In this document: positions 35,071 to 42,614 of the stretch, in pieces
Layout of the letters: each line of letters starts with the position of its first letter
Position numbering within the stretch: position 1 is the stretch's first letter
Origin: Emcibacter nanhaiensis
GTDB lineage: Bacteria; Pseudomonadota; Alphaproteobacteria; Sphingomonadales; Emcibacteraceae
Reading direction: 5' to 3'
Assembly (NCBI RefSeq): GCF_006385175.1
Contig: NZ_VFIY01000004.1
Coordinates: 248,001-312,000, forward strand
DNA: 64,000 bases
Made by a program: the position numbers and the translations under genes
Notes under the pieces: generated by a model
The model's database searches: none
What the model saw: the letters and a program-made list of their open reading frames with translations, nothing else
What the model was told of the DNA's origin: nothing

Positions 35071-35523
35071 TTATATGGTTTTATTTAATGTCAATGTGGT
35101 TGGTGTTTTGCTCCCTCTGGGAGACTGTATTTTTGCGTTGGCGCCATAGGCCTGGCTGGGGGCAGACTGGAGGGCGACTTCATCGCCGATGACCTTGATC
35201 ATTTTTTCCGAAACGGTTTTCAGGGAGAAGAGCAGGGATTTATGCTGCTTCAACACACTCTGGAAGGTTTCATGTTCTTTTTTAAAGCGCCGGACGATTT
35301 CACCTGTGCCCGCTGCCTTGAAACCGCCATTCCGGTTCAATTGTTCCAGTTTCTCCTGGTAGGCGGTAAGAAGACCATTCTTGGTTTCGTTCAGTGACTT
35401 TATTTCCGCCGGTCGCTTTTCCTTAAGCAGGTTCATTTCCTGGCGGATAACAGAAGTCAGTTCCCTGGTGGTTTCGATCAGGGAGGAGATAACGCCTTGG
35501 TTCATGTTTTGCAGTTCGGTCAT
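35071..35523 (-). CDS. FlgN-like flagellar chaperone
   Basis: A 150-residue helical protein. Leading helices NQGVISSLIETTRELTSVI and KEIKSLNETKN-like segments (EIKSLNETKNGLLTAY) resemble FlgN family chaperones, which hold hook-associated proteins FlgK and FlgL before export. Its place as last gene of flgI-flgJ-flgN supports the call. GGAAAG precedes the ATG; the gene begins 12 bases after flgJ. Sequence similarity in this family is low, so the call rests partly on position. The C-terminal 40 residues are polar and probably flexible. Confidence 0.75.
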   Translation of the reverse strand: MTELQNMNQGVISSLIETTRELTSVIRQEMNLLKEKRPAEIKSLNETKNGLLTAYQEKLEQLNRNGGFKAAGTGEIVRRFKKEHETFQSVLKQHKSLLFSLKTVSEKMIKVIGDEVALQSAPSQAYGANAKIQSPRGSKTPTTLTLNKTI

Positions 35524-35535
35524 TGTCTTTCCACT

Positions 35536-35856
35536 TTATTCCTGGTGGGGGGCTGCTTCCTGGGCTTTGAGAATTTCCCGGTAAACGGCATCCGATAATC
35601 CGATGCCGCCGTTTCTGGAAATACTGTTGGCGATTTGCTCATTCAGCATGTCCTTGAACATTTCTTCGGAATGGCCGCCGCCAAAGGGACCATTGGGATC
35701 AAGTCCCACGGACATATTCTTCAGGATGTCGGCCAGGAAGACCGCCTCGAATTCGTCAGCGGCTTTGCGCGCAGCTTTTTGCTGCACGGTTTGCGGTGCA
35801 TTGACGGCCTGTCGCAGGGAAGCCTTGGCGGGCAATGTAAAGATGTTTGTCTCCAT
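35536..35856 (-). CDS. flgJ: Rod-binding protein FlgJ, N-terminal domain form
   Basis: A 106-residue protein made only of the rod-binding domain: KAADEFEAVFLADILKNM, then GGGHSEEMFKDMLNEQIAN and GGIGLSDAVYREI. The peptidoglycan hydrolase domain of the enterobacterial FlgJ is absent, as is usual in alphaproteobacteria, where a separate lytic enzyme opens the wall. It caps or scaffolds the growing rod in the periplasm. Its ATG overlaps the flgI stop (TAATG), indicating coupled translation. Confidence 0.9.
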   Translation of the reverse strand: METNIFTLPAKASLRQAVNAPQTVQQKAARKAADEFEAVFLADILKNMSVGLDPNGPFGGGHSEEMFKDMLNEQIANSISRNGGIGLSDAVYREILKAQEAAPHQE

Positions 35857-37028
35857 TACATCACCTCGATTTCCGCGTGCAGGGCGCCGGATACCTTCAG
35901 GGCCTGGAGGATCGCGATCATGTCCCGGGGACCAATGCCCAGAGCGTTCAGACCGTCGACCAGATCCTGCAGGTTGACACCCGGATGAAGCAGGGCAAGT
36001 TTTTCACTGTTGCCCTGGTCTACCTCGACCTGTGTCCGCGGCACGACCTGGGTTTGTCCACCCTGGGCAAAGGGAGCCGGCTGCGACACCTGCGGTGTTT
36101 CGGTGACCCGGATTGTCAGGTTACCCTGGGCGATCGCCACTTCGCTAACCCGGACTTCATGCCCGATCACGATGATGCCTGATTTTTCGTCGATCACGAC
36201 ACGGGCCTTCTGGTCGGGAGTGACATAAAGCTGCTCGATATCGGTGACCAGGGAAACAATGTCCTGCTGATACCCCAGCGGTTTCTGAATCCGAATTGTG
36301 GCCGGATCGACGGGATCGGCGATATTCATTCCCAGTTCCTTGTTGATCACCTCGGCGATGCGGCGGGCTGTGGTAAAGTCCGGATTGCGCAGGGACAGGT
36401 TCAGCCCGTTCAGGTTGTTCATGCTGTAGCTCAGTTCCCGCTCGATAACAGCACCATTGGGAATGCGACCGGAAGTGGGTACGCCGGTGGTGACTGATTC
36501 CGCATCGCCGCCGGCGGAAAAACCGGCGATCTGCAGGGAACCCTGGGCAACCGCATAGACTTCGCCGTCGGCGCCCATCAGCGGGGTGACGATCAAGGTG
36601 CCGCCCCGCAGGTCGTCGGCATCGCCAAGCGAACTGATGGAAACATCAATCCGTGAGCCTTTGCGCGCAAACGGCGGCAGGCTGGCAGTAACCATGACGG
36701 CGGCCGTATTGTCCGTTTTCATAATGGCGTCGCGGGTGTTGATGCCGAGCCGTTCCAGCATGGCCGTGAGGCTTTGCTGCGTAAACGGCGCGTTTCTGAG
36801 GGTGTCACCGGTACCGTTGAGACCGACCACAAGGCCGTAGCCGACAAGCTGGTTTTCCCGCACGCCTTCCACCGCGACGAGATCCTTGATGCGGGAGGCG
36901 GAGTGGACGGGGAAGGATGTCAGCAGGATTAAAACAACGGTGAGAAGGCCGGAGAACAAACTGCGCTTTCCGGTCTTTCCTGATCTTCTGCTCAGACAGA
37001 ATAGGGTGCTTTTACGTCCTGTAGTCAT
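35856..37028 (-). CDS. flgI: Flagellar P-ring protein FlgI
   Basis: A 390-residue precursor. The N-terminus is basic with a hydrophobic core (GLLTVVLILLTSFPVHS), a signal peptide cut near residue 43. The mature part starts ASRIKDLVAVEGVRENQLVGYG and GLNGTGDTLRNAPFT, which is highly specific to FlgI, and continues with PPFARKGSRIDVSISSLGDA. It forms the P ring around the rod in the peptidoglycan layer. AGGTAAGAG precedes the ATG. First gene of the flgI-flgJ-flgN operon, under a sigma-54 promoter 41-55 bases upstream. Confidence 0.97.
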   Translation of the reverse strand: MTTGRKSTLFCLSRRSGKTGKRSLFSGLLTVVLILLTSFPVHSASRIKDLVAVEGVRENQLVGYGLVVGLNGTGDTLRNAPFTQQSLTAMLERLGINTRDAIMKTDNTAAVMVTASLPPFARKGSRIDVSISSLGDADDLRGGTLIVTPLMGADGEVYAVAQGSLQIAGFSAGGDAESVTTGVPTSGRIPNGAVIERELSYSMNNLNGLNLSLRNPDFTTARRIAEVINKELGMNIADPVDPATIRIQKPLGYQQDIVSLVTDIEQLYVTPDQKARVVIDEKSGIIVIGHEVRVSEVAIAQGNLTIRVTETPQVSQPAPFAQGGQTQVVPRTQVEVDQGNSEKLALLHPGVNLQDLVDGLNALGIGPRDMIAILQALKVSGALHAEIEVM

Positions 37029-37068
37029 CTCTTACCTGGTATAAATATTATTATTCGGGCTTTCCCTC

Positions 37069-37083
37069 GCAAAAGCCGTGCCA
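37069..37083 (-). promoter_or_regulatory. Sigma-54 promoter of the flgI operon
   Basis: Minus strand reads TGGCACG-GCTT-TTGC, a full match in both -24 and -12 elements. The predicted leader is about 30 bases. Confidence 0.88.
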
Positions 37084-37186
37084 GTTATCAGGTCTTTTTC
37101 TGGTCATCTTAAGTTATTGAAAATAAAGGAATAAAAAATCGGCAGGAAACCGGGGCAGGATTTTCCGGCCTTAAACAAGAAAAATA

Positions 37187-37217
37187 TTCCGGGTGATGGG
37201 AAAGCCTTGCCGGGCAA
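37187..37217. promoter_or_regulatory. Candidate enhancer region between flgI and fliX
   Basis: TTCC-N8-GGAA at 37187-37202 is a looser version of the repeat above the other sigma-54 promoters, and the palindrome TTGCCGGGCAA at 37207-37217 recurs as ATTGCCGGGCAAT at 41864-41876. Both are 104-148 bases above the flgI -24. Activator binding is inferred. Confidence 0.42.
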
Positions 37218-37296
37218 ATAATTATGATCTTCTGCTTTTCCCGACACCGGCCTTCTGATATTCATAACAGGACAGGAAATAACTTGAGGTGTTCCC

Positions 37297-37713
37297 ATGG
37301 AGATCAAAGGTCCCGGTAAAATATCTACCCCGGGTGTTTCCCCGAAAAAGCGGAAAAAGGGCGTTGACAAGGGCGCCTTTGACAAGGCGCTTGGAACGGA
37401 GGAAACCACTTCCAGCAGCGGGGTTAGCGGCACGGCGCCATTGACAGCGGTCAACAGTCTGCTGGCCCTGCAGGAAGCGGAAACGGCGACCGAAGGCCGC
37501 TCGCGGGGGTTGATGCGGGCTGAGGATCTGGTTGAACATCTCGAGGCAATTCAGAACGGTTTGCTCCTGGGGTATATTCCGCAACAGAAGCTTCAGGAAA
37601 TATCGACCATTGTCAGCAAGAAAAGGGATCAATTTGACGATCCTGCATTGAACGATTTACTCGATGATATTGAGCTGAGAGTGAAGGTTGAGCTCGCCAA
37701 ACTGGGGCGGTAA
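37297..37713 (+). CDS. fliX: Flagellar assembly regulator FliX
   Basis: A 138-residue protein of the alphaproteobacterial FliX family, recognised by MEIKGPGKIS at the start, LTAVNSLLALQEAE and the C-terminal LVEHLEAIQNGLLLGYIPQ. In Caulobacter FliX couples basal-body completion to the sigma-54 activator FlbD. It is divergent from flgI, a gene whose sigma-54 promoter would be its target, across a 268-base region with candidate enhancers. It is soluble or peripheral, with no signal peptide. Confidence 0.92.
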   Translation: MEIKGPGKISTPGVSPKKRKKGVDKGAFDKALGTEETTSSSGVSGTAPLTAVNSLLALQEAETATEGRSRGLMRAEDLVEHLEAIQNGLLLGYIPQQKLQEISTIVSKKRDQFDDPALNDLLDDIELRVKVELAKLGR

Positions 37714-37881
37714 CAGGCCGTTCTTTCAGATAAAAACTGTTATTCAGTCATATAGTTGTAACCTGGTTTTTCTACATCAATTGACAAATATGTAAATTCG
37801 CTCAAAAGCCGCTTGAAAAGTGGCATTGAGTTGAGTAGGTTGTGGACGATTTAAAAGCAGATCCATTTCTAGAGGTGGTCA

Positions 37882-38298
37882 ATGAGCGTAGAGTTGCCGG
37901 AAGGCTATGTTCCTTCTCCTGACGAAGAATTCATGAATCCCACACAAGTGGAATATTTTCGCAGGAAGCTGGTTCACTGGAAAGAAGACATCCTTCGTGA
38001 TTCCAAGGAAACCCTAAACCATTTGCAGGAAGACAGCCTCAAGGAACCTGATATTGCCGACCGGGCTTCTTCTGAAACCGACTGGTCTGTAGAATTAAGA
38101 ACCCGTGATCGCCAGCGCAAGCTGATTTCCAAAATCGATGCGGCACTGAATCGCATCGACCAGGGGGAATACGGATATTGCGAGGTGACCGGTGAGCCGA
38201 TCAGCCTGCAGCGGCTTGACGCGCGCCCGATCGCGACCATGACGCTGGAAGCGCAGGAGATGCATGAAAAATACGAGAAAGTTCATCGCGACGACTGA
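37882..38298 (+). CDS. dksA: RNA polymerase-binding factor DksA
   Basis: A 138-residue DksA. The coiled-coil hairpin spans about residues 20-95 with the tip acidic residues in DIADRASSETDW, and the zinc-finger region follows (YGYCEVTGEPISLQRLDARPIA). Only the first of the four zinc cysteines is present; Thr and other residues replace the rest, as is common in alphaproteobacterial DksA. It works with ppGpp in the RNA polymerase secondary channel to adjust rRNA and amino acid gene transcription. AGAGG precedes the ATG. The gene is free-standing with its own terminator. Confidence 0.93.
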   Translation: MSVELPEGYVPSPDEEFMNPTQVEYFRRKLVHWKEDILRDSKETLNHLQEDSLKEPDIADRASSETDWSVELRTRDRQRKLISKIDAALNRIDQGEYGYCEVTGEPISLQRLDARPIATMTLEAQEMHEKYEKVHRDD

Positions 38299-38320
38299 TT
38301 GAACTGACTGCCGGACAGGA

Positions 38321-38354
38321 AAAAAGGCCGCTCCATTCTGGAGCGGCCTTTTTT
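38321..38354 (+). terminator. Terminator after dksA
   Basis: Arms AAAAGGCCGCTCC and GGAGCGGCCTTTT with the loop ATTCT are followed by T residues. It also faces the end of flgH. Confidence 0.9.
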
Positions 38355-38413
38355 GTGGGAACCCTGCTGCAGGGCAAACTGCAGCAGATACAAATATTCC
38401 GTTGCTCTGTTTC

Positions 38414-39175
38414 CTAGAAGGGGAACAGGATATCGAACAGCTGGCTGCCGTAGCGGGGCTGCTGGACATCGCTAAGCTGTCCGCGTCCGCCGTAGGAGAT
38501 TCTGGCCTCGGCAATCTGGGTATGTTCAATGGTATTGGTCGAACTGATGTCTTCCGGCCGGATTGCACCCATGACGGTCAGTTCACGTACTTCATAGTTC
38601 ACGCGGACTTCCTGACGGCCCTGAATGATCAGGTTGCCGTTCGGCAGAACCTGGGTCACCACGGCGGCGACGGTCAGGTTGATTTCTTCCTTGCGGTCCA
38701 CGGACCCGGACCCGGAATTGGATGTAGTGCTGCCCATGTCAACCAGGTCGGTTGGAGACACTTCAGTGGGAAGTATGGTATCAAGGTGCGATTCCAGGCC
38801 CAGGAATTTGGACAGGTCCGCTTTATCGGAATTGGTGCGTGACCGTGTGGTGGTGTTGTCAACCGTGGCCTTGTCATTAATGGTGATATTCACAGTAAGA
38901 ATGTCACCGACCTGGCTGGCGCGCTGGTCCTTGAAGAACATCTTGTTGCCGGTTTTCCAGAGGGAGTTGGAAGTGTTGATCGTATTCTGGGCGGACGGCT
39001 GGCGGGCATAGGCGACGGCCTGCTTCTCTGCAGCCCTGTATTGGGGAACGACGGCATCGCTTTCGATTGGTGCCAGGTCCGGCGCCTTGCCGATGTTGCT
39101 GATGCGGTCAACCGCACTACAGGCAGAGACAGAAAGGGCGCAGGCGATAAAGAGTATTTTTCGAGTAAAGTTCAT
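38414..39175 (-). CDS. flgH: Flagellar L-ring protein FlgH
   Basis: A 253-residue lipoprotein. The signal ends with lipobox SVSA-C at about residue 18-19. The mature part contains NSLWKTGNKMFFKDQRA, VGDILTVNITINDKATVDN and the C-terminal VNYEVRELTVMGAIRPEDI with ARISYGGRG, all characteristic of FlgH. It forms the L ring in the outer membrane. The ATG at 39175 has AAGGA nine bases upstream and is favoured over 39184. Last gene of flgF-flgG-flgA-flgH, 16 bases after flgA. Confidence 0.95.
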   Translation of the reverse strand: MNFTRKILFIACALSVSACSAVDRISNIGKAPDLAPIESDAVVPQYRAAEKQAVAYARQPSAQNTINTSNSLWKTGNKMFFKDQRASQVGDILTVNITINDKATVDNTTTRSRTNSDKADLSKFLGLESHLDTILPTEVSPTDLVDMGSTTSNSGSGSVDRKEEINLTVAAVVTQVLPNGNLIIQGRQEVRVNYEVRELTVMGAIRPEDISSTNTIEHTQIAEARISYGGRGQLSDVQQPRYGSQLFDILFPF

Positions 39176-39191
39176 TTTGAACATTCCTTTC

Positions 39192-40163
39192 CTAGTTCGC
39201 TGCCAGGTTCATGCCGGCCGCAACGACCTGCACTTCGCCGGGGCCGGTAACCAGGGCTTCCATGGTTTTAAGTGAAGCGGCATTCATGACCCGGACGACA
39301 TCTCCGACACCGCCGTTCTCCATAGCTTTTCCGACCACGGTCAGGGTCATTTTCGGCGTCTCGTAGGTGATATTGACCAGATTGCCACGATGAACAATCT
39401 CCGGCCGCTGAAGGTCGGATAACCTGATCGGCAACTCGGATTTCAGGGGACGCCGGACTGTCATGCCGACAAGCTGGTTCTGGCTGCGGGCGATAGTCTT
39501 GCCCAAACCATAGAGCGGCAAGGGCACCCATTTGATATTCCGGGCTGTGATGACAGTACCCGGGGCAATGGATTTAGAGAGAGCCGGCACATAGACCACT
39601 TCGACCAGTTTGCCATTAATGATGGTTGACTGACGACTGTTCTGGCCAACGGGATAATCAACAGTTGCAGAAAAGCGCCCGTTTTTGCGGTTAAGGTCGA
39701 AATTTGTGACCTCCAGGTCCTCGAGGCCGTAGTCCAGGGGCACGACAATTTTCTGATTGGCGCCATAAAGGCTGACGCTGTGTTCCCGGCCGTCACTGAT
39801 GCTTTGCTTGGCGGCCTCTGTAAGCAGCTCGACCAGGTCATTCCGGCTAATTTCCTTGCCCTTGCGATAAACGACCACCTGTTTTACAGCCAGGTTGTTT
39901 CGCCAGTATACGCCATGTTGACGGGTCAGCTTGGCCAGGGAGGAGGCGGAAATATAAGCTTTCTTGCCGGGCGGAGGGGCATCCATGACCCACAGGTCAT
40001 GCATATCCTCCAGATTTTCAAAAAGATCGCCGAGTGTGACCACTTCGCTGTCCACATAGGCTTCCCGCTTGATGTCGGCGATGCCGGCCAGGGCAACCTG
40101 CCCACCGGTAAGCCAGATCAGTAAATACAGGATTGTGGCGATGACATATTTCATTCTAAACAT
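39192..40163 (-). CDS. flgA: P-ring assembly chaperone FlgA
   Basis: A 323-residue exported protein. A signal peptide (ATILYLLIWLTGGQVALA) leads to the FlgA start EAYVDSEVVTLGDLFENL. The SAF-like region VVYVPALSKSIAPGTVITARNIKW and the closing VNITYETPKMTLTVVGKAME and GDVVRVMN fit the family. It helps assemble the P ring of FlgI in the periplasm. AAGGGA lies six bases before the ATG. The protein is longer than enterobacterial FlgA (about 220), as is usual in alphaproteobacteria. Confidence 0.94.
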   Translation of the reverse strand: MFRMKYVIATILYLLIWLTGGQVALAGIADIKREAYVDSEVVTLGDLFENLEDMHDLWVMDAPPPGKKAYISASSLAKLTRQHGVYWRNNLAVKQVVVYRKGKEISRNDLVELLTEAAKQSISDGREHSVSLYGANQKIVVPLDYGLEDLEVTNFDLNRKNGRFSATVDYPVGQNSRQSTIINGKLVEVVYVPALSKSIAPGTVITARNIKWVPLPLYGLGKTIARSQNQLVGMTVRRPLKSELPIRLSDLQRPEIVHRGNLVNITYETPKMTLTVVGKAMENGGVGDVVRVMNAASLKTMEALVTGPGEVQVVAAGMNLAAN

Positions 40164-40173
40164 GTTACGTCCC

Positions 40174-40959
40174 TTACCTCAGGTTAGAAGTGACACTCAT
40201 CATTTCGTCGGCTGTGCTGATGACCTTTGAATTCATTTCATAGGCCCGCTGCGCGGTAATCAGCGATGTAATTTCGGCAACCGAGTTCACGTTGGCTGTC
40301 TCCAGGAAACCCTGAACAATGGAGCCGTATCCGTCGGTGCCCGGTGTGCCAATGGTTTGGGAGCCGGAAGCCGGGGTTTCCAGGAACAGGTTCTGGCCGG
40401 TTGCCTCGAGACCCGCAGGGTTGGGGAAGGTGACCAGCTCAAACTGGCCTACAACCTGAGGGTCGATCTGGCCATCAATCTTGACCGAGACTTCCCCCTG
40501 TTCGTTGATGGAGATATCACGTGCTTCCAGGGGGATGGTGATGCCGGGCGCGACGGTATAGCCCTCGGGTGTAACGACTTCGCCGGTCGGGCTGAGCTGG
40601 AACGACCCGGCGCGGGTAAAGGCATCCTCACCGGACGGCAGGATAACCCGGAAATATCCGGATCCGTTGATGGCGAGGTCAAGCGGCGTATTGGTGTTCA
40701 CCAGCTCACCCTGTTCGGTGATCCGGTAGACGCCGCCGGCTTTCACGCCAACCCCGATCTGGATACCTGACGGAATAATCGTTCCGGTATCGGATGAGGC
40801 AGCCCCCACACGTTCGATGTTCTGATACAACAAGTCCTGGAATTCGGCCCGCTGCCGTTTGAACCCTGTGGTATTCATGTTGGCAATGTTGTTGGAAATA
40901 ACTTCCACATTAAGCTGCTGGGCCAACATGCCGGTTGCTGCGATACTAAGTGCTTTCAT
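40174..40959 (-). CDS. flgG: Distal rod protein FlgG
   Basis: A 261-residue rod protein. The N-terminal MKALSIAATGMLAQQLNVEVISNNIANMNT-type segment (key piece VISNNIANMNTTGFKRQRAEF) and the C-terminal VNSVAEITSLITAQRAYEMNSKVISTADE are diagnostic. The middle DLAINGSGYFRVILPSGEDA is the standard FlgG core. It is exported through the flagellar type III system and forms the distal rod. Encoded 26 bases after flgF and ten before flgA in one operon. Confidence 0.96.
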   Translation of the reverse strand: MKALSIAATGMLAQQLNVEVISNNIANMNTTGFKRQRAEFQDLLYQNIERVGAASSDTGTIIPSGIQIGVGVKAGGVYRITEQGELVNTNTPLDLAINGSGYFRVILPSGEDAFTRAGSFQLSPTGEVVTPEGYTVAPGITIPLEARDISINEQGEVSVKIDGQIDPQVVGQFELVTFPNPAGLEATGQNLFLETPASGSQTIGTPGTDGYGSIVQGFLETANVNSVAEITSLITAQRAYEMNSKVISTADEMMSVTSNLR

Positions 40960-40985
40960 TTTTCAGTCCTCACTTTTACCCGTAC

Positions 40986-41732
40986 CTAGGTCAGGCGGGT
41001 CAGGCGGTTGATGGCCTGGTCCTGGGCATTTTGTGTGTCTTCCATCAGTTTGGCCATGGAGGTATAGGCCCGGCTGACTTCAATCATTTTGGTGATTTCC
41101 ACAATCGGCTCCACGTTGGAACTTTCCGTCACACCCTGGATGATTTTGTAATCCTGGGCCTGGAGCGGCGCCTGTTGTGTATTGAACAGATTGTCGCCGA
41201 TTTTGTTGAGCTGGGAGGTATCTGCAAATGTCACGATACCAAGTTTGCCGAGGGTGCCATGTTCCTTTGACCAGATATTCCCGTCACTGGCGATTTCCAC
41301 GCCGGTAAAATTGGAGGGTGTCGGAAACTGGATCGGGTTATTGTCGGCATCGAGAATGGGCTGGCCGGTCGAAACCACCAATGTGCCGTCTTCGGCGAGG
41401 GCGAGGTGACCATTTCTGGTATAGGCAACTTCGCCATTCTCTCGTCTGACCTTGAACAGGCCGTCGCCGCTCAGGGCAATATCGAAGGGATTTCCGGTGG
41501 TGACATAGTTCCCGTCGGTCATTTTACGGGAAATTCCATAGTCCTGCACAAAGGCAACCTGCCGCAATGACTTTGGCATATCGCCGTCAATGTCGTCGAT
41601 ATATTCCTTGAACATGACTGATTCCCGCTTGAAAGCGGTTGTATCCATGTTCGCAATATTGTTGGCGATAATATCCAACTGTCGCCGCATGGCGACCTGA
41701 TGCGAAAGTGCAACGTATATATTTGTATCCAT
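40986..41732 (-). CDS. flgF: Proximal rod protein FlgF
   Basis: A 248-residue rod protein. N-terminal YVALSHQVAMRRQLDIIANN and TTAFKRESVMFKEY, central FDIALSGDGLFKVRRENGEV and C-terminal ESSNVEPIVEITKMIEVSRAY mark FlgF; the final region differs from FlgG in the usual way. It joins the proximal rod. First gene of flgF-flgG-flgA-flgH, with a sigma-54 promoter 46-60 bases upstream. Confidence 0.95.
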   Translation of the reverse strand: MDTNIYVALSHQVAMRRQLDIIANNIANMDTTAFKRESVMFKEYIDDIDGDMPKSLRQVAFVQDYGISRKMTDGNYVTTGNPFDIALSGDGLFKVRRENGEVAYTRNGHLALAEDGTLVVSTGQPILDADNNPIQFPTPSNFTGVEIASDGNIWSKEHGTLGKLGIVTFADTSQLNKIGDNLFNTQQAPLQAQDYKIIQGVTESSNVEPIVEITKMIEVSRAYTSMAKLMEDTQNAQDQAINRLTRLT

Positions 41733-41777
41733 CTTTGTGGTCCTTCTGGCCAGTCAAATGTTCCCGCTGAACTATAT

Positions 41778-41792
41778 GCATTTCCCGTGCCA
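41778..41792 (-). promoter_or_regulatory. Sigma-54 promoter of the flgF operon
   Basis: Minus strand reads TGGCACG-GGAA-ATGC followed by A: the -24 element is perfect and -12 has one mismatch, with GG and GC doublets at the correct spacing. Confidence 0.82.
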
Positions 41793-41877
41793 AATTACGA
41801 AACCGAGTAAAAACAACAGGATAGATCGTGTTGCCGGGGTGTTTTTTGCGGCGGGAGGTAGGGATTGCCGGGCAATC

Positions 41878-41899
41878 TTTTCCCCGGAGGAGGGGAAAA
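41878..41899. promoter_or_regulatory. Candidate enhancer for the flgF operon
   Basis: A perfect inverted repeat with eight-base arms TTTTCCCC and GGGGAAAA and six bases between, about 86-107 bases above the -24 element. The neighbouring palindrome ATTGCCGGGCAAT is at 41864-41876. Similar repeats precede flagellin 2 and flgI. Confidence 0.5.
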
Positions 41900-41986
41900 T
41901 GACAAAGACTTCCATATTCCATTTGAAGACGGAGCCTGTTATGTTAACCATAAATTTTTAACGGGTAGCAGGGACTGCTGATTTTC

Positions 41987-42002
41987 CTAACGAGTTATTA
42001 AC
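41987..42002 (+). promoter_or_regulatory. CtrA-like box before fliL
   Basis: CTAA-N7-TTAAC, one mismatch to the CtrA consensus, extended to TTAACCAT. It lies about 70 bases before the fliL start. A further TTAACCAT 8-mer is at 41944. Confidence 0.62.
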
Positions 42003-42069
42003 CATCAGGTTTTACTTTTACGGTTTAGCCTGTAGTAACCGGCAGAACTGATTGGGATAGTTTGAATTT

Positions 42070-42609
42070 ATGAGCGAAGAAAACAGCGAAGACAACCTCG
42101 ACGACCTGGCCGAAGGTCTCGAACAAAAGAAATTCAGCGGCAAGAAGCTTGTGTTATTTGTTATCCTGCCTCTGCTGCTGTTGCTGATCGGTGGTGGGGT
42201 TGCCTTTATGTTTCTTGGCGGCGACGATCACCAGGTTGCGGAAGGTGAGCATGGCGCCGAGCAGGCCGAGCTCCATGACGAGAATCCTGATGAGCCCACG
42301 GAACTGTTGTTCCTCGACCTCGAGCCGCTGCTGGTTAATCTGAGCACGGCAGGCGGGAAACCCAGTTACCTGAAACTGACTATTGCCCTTGAGGTGGACA
42401 AACAAAGTTCGCTTGAAGACCTGAAGCTGAAATTGCCGCGGGTGATTGATAACTTCCAAGTATACCTGAGGGAACTGCGGGTGGAAGACCTGAATGGTTC
42501 GGCCGGCATGTTCAGGCTGAAAGAAGAATTGCTGATCCGGGTGAATGAAGCGGTGTATCCGACCCGGGTTCATGATGTGTTGTTCAAAGAAATCCTGATT
42601 AACGGATAG
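42070..42609 (+). CDS. fliL: Flagellar basal-body protein FliL
   Basis: A 179-residue single-pass membrane protein. A cytosolic acidic and lysine-rich start is followed by one helix (VLFVILPLLLLLIGGGVAFMF, about residues 28-50 in part) and a periplasmic FliL domain with FLDLEPLLVNLSTAGG, LKLTIALEVD and ELLIRVNEAVYPTRVHDVLF. FliL encircles the stator units and supports torque. First gene of a run fliL-fliM-DUF6468-motE, preceded by CtrA-like sites; fliM begins five bases after its stop. Confidence 0.94.
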   Translation: MSEENSEDNLDDLAEGLEQKKFSGKKLVLFVILPLLLLLIGGGVAFMFLGGDDHQVAEGEHGAEQAELHDENPDEPTELLFLDLEPLLVNLSTAGGKPSYLKLTIALEVDKQSSLEDLKLKLPRVIDNFQVYLRELRVEDLNGSAGMFRLKEELLIRVNEAVYPTRVHDVLFKEILING

Positions 42610-42614
42610 CATGG

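Larger units (their letters stand above)
41733..42069. other. 337-base divergent control region flgF / fliL
   Basis: No gene is seen. It holds, from the flgF side, the sigma-54 promoter (41778-41792), the palindrome ATTGCCGGGCAAT (41864-41876), the inverted repeat TTTTCCCC-N6-GGGGAAAA (41878-41899), a CtrA 8-mer TTAACCAT (41944-41951) and a CtrA box plus second TTAACCAT (41987-42005) towards fliL. Confidence 0.75.

Noticed and set aside
37198-37211. Sigma-54 promoter for fliX in TGGGAAAGCCTTGC
   Set aside because: The GG and GC doublets are nine bases apart and the -24 box is poor.
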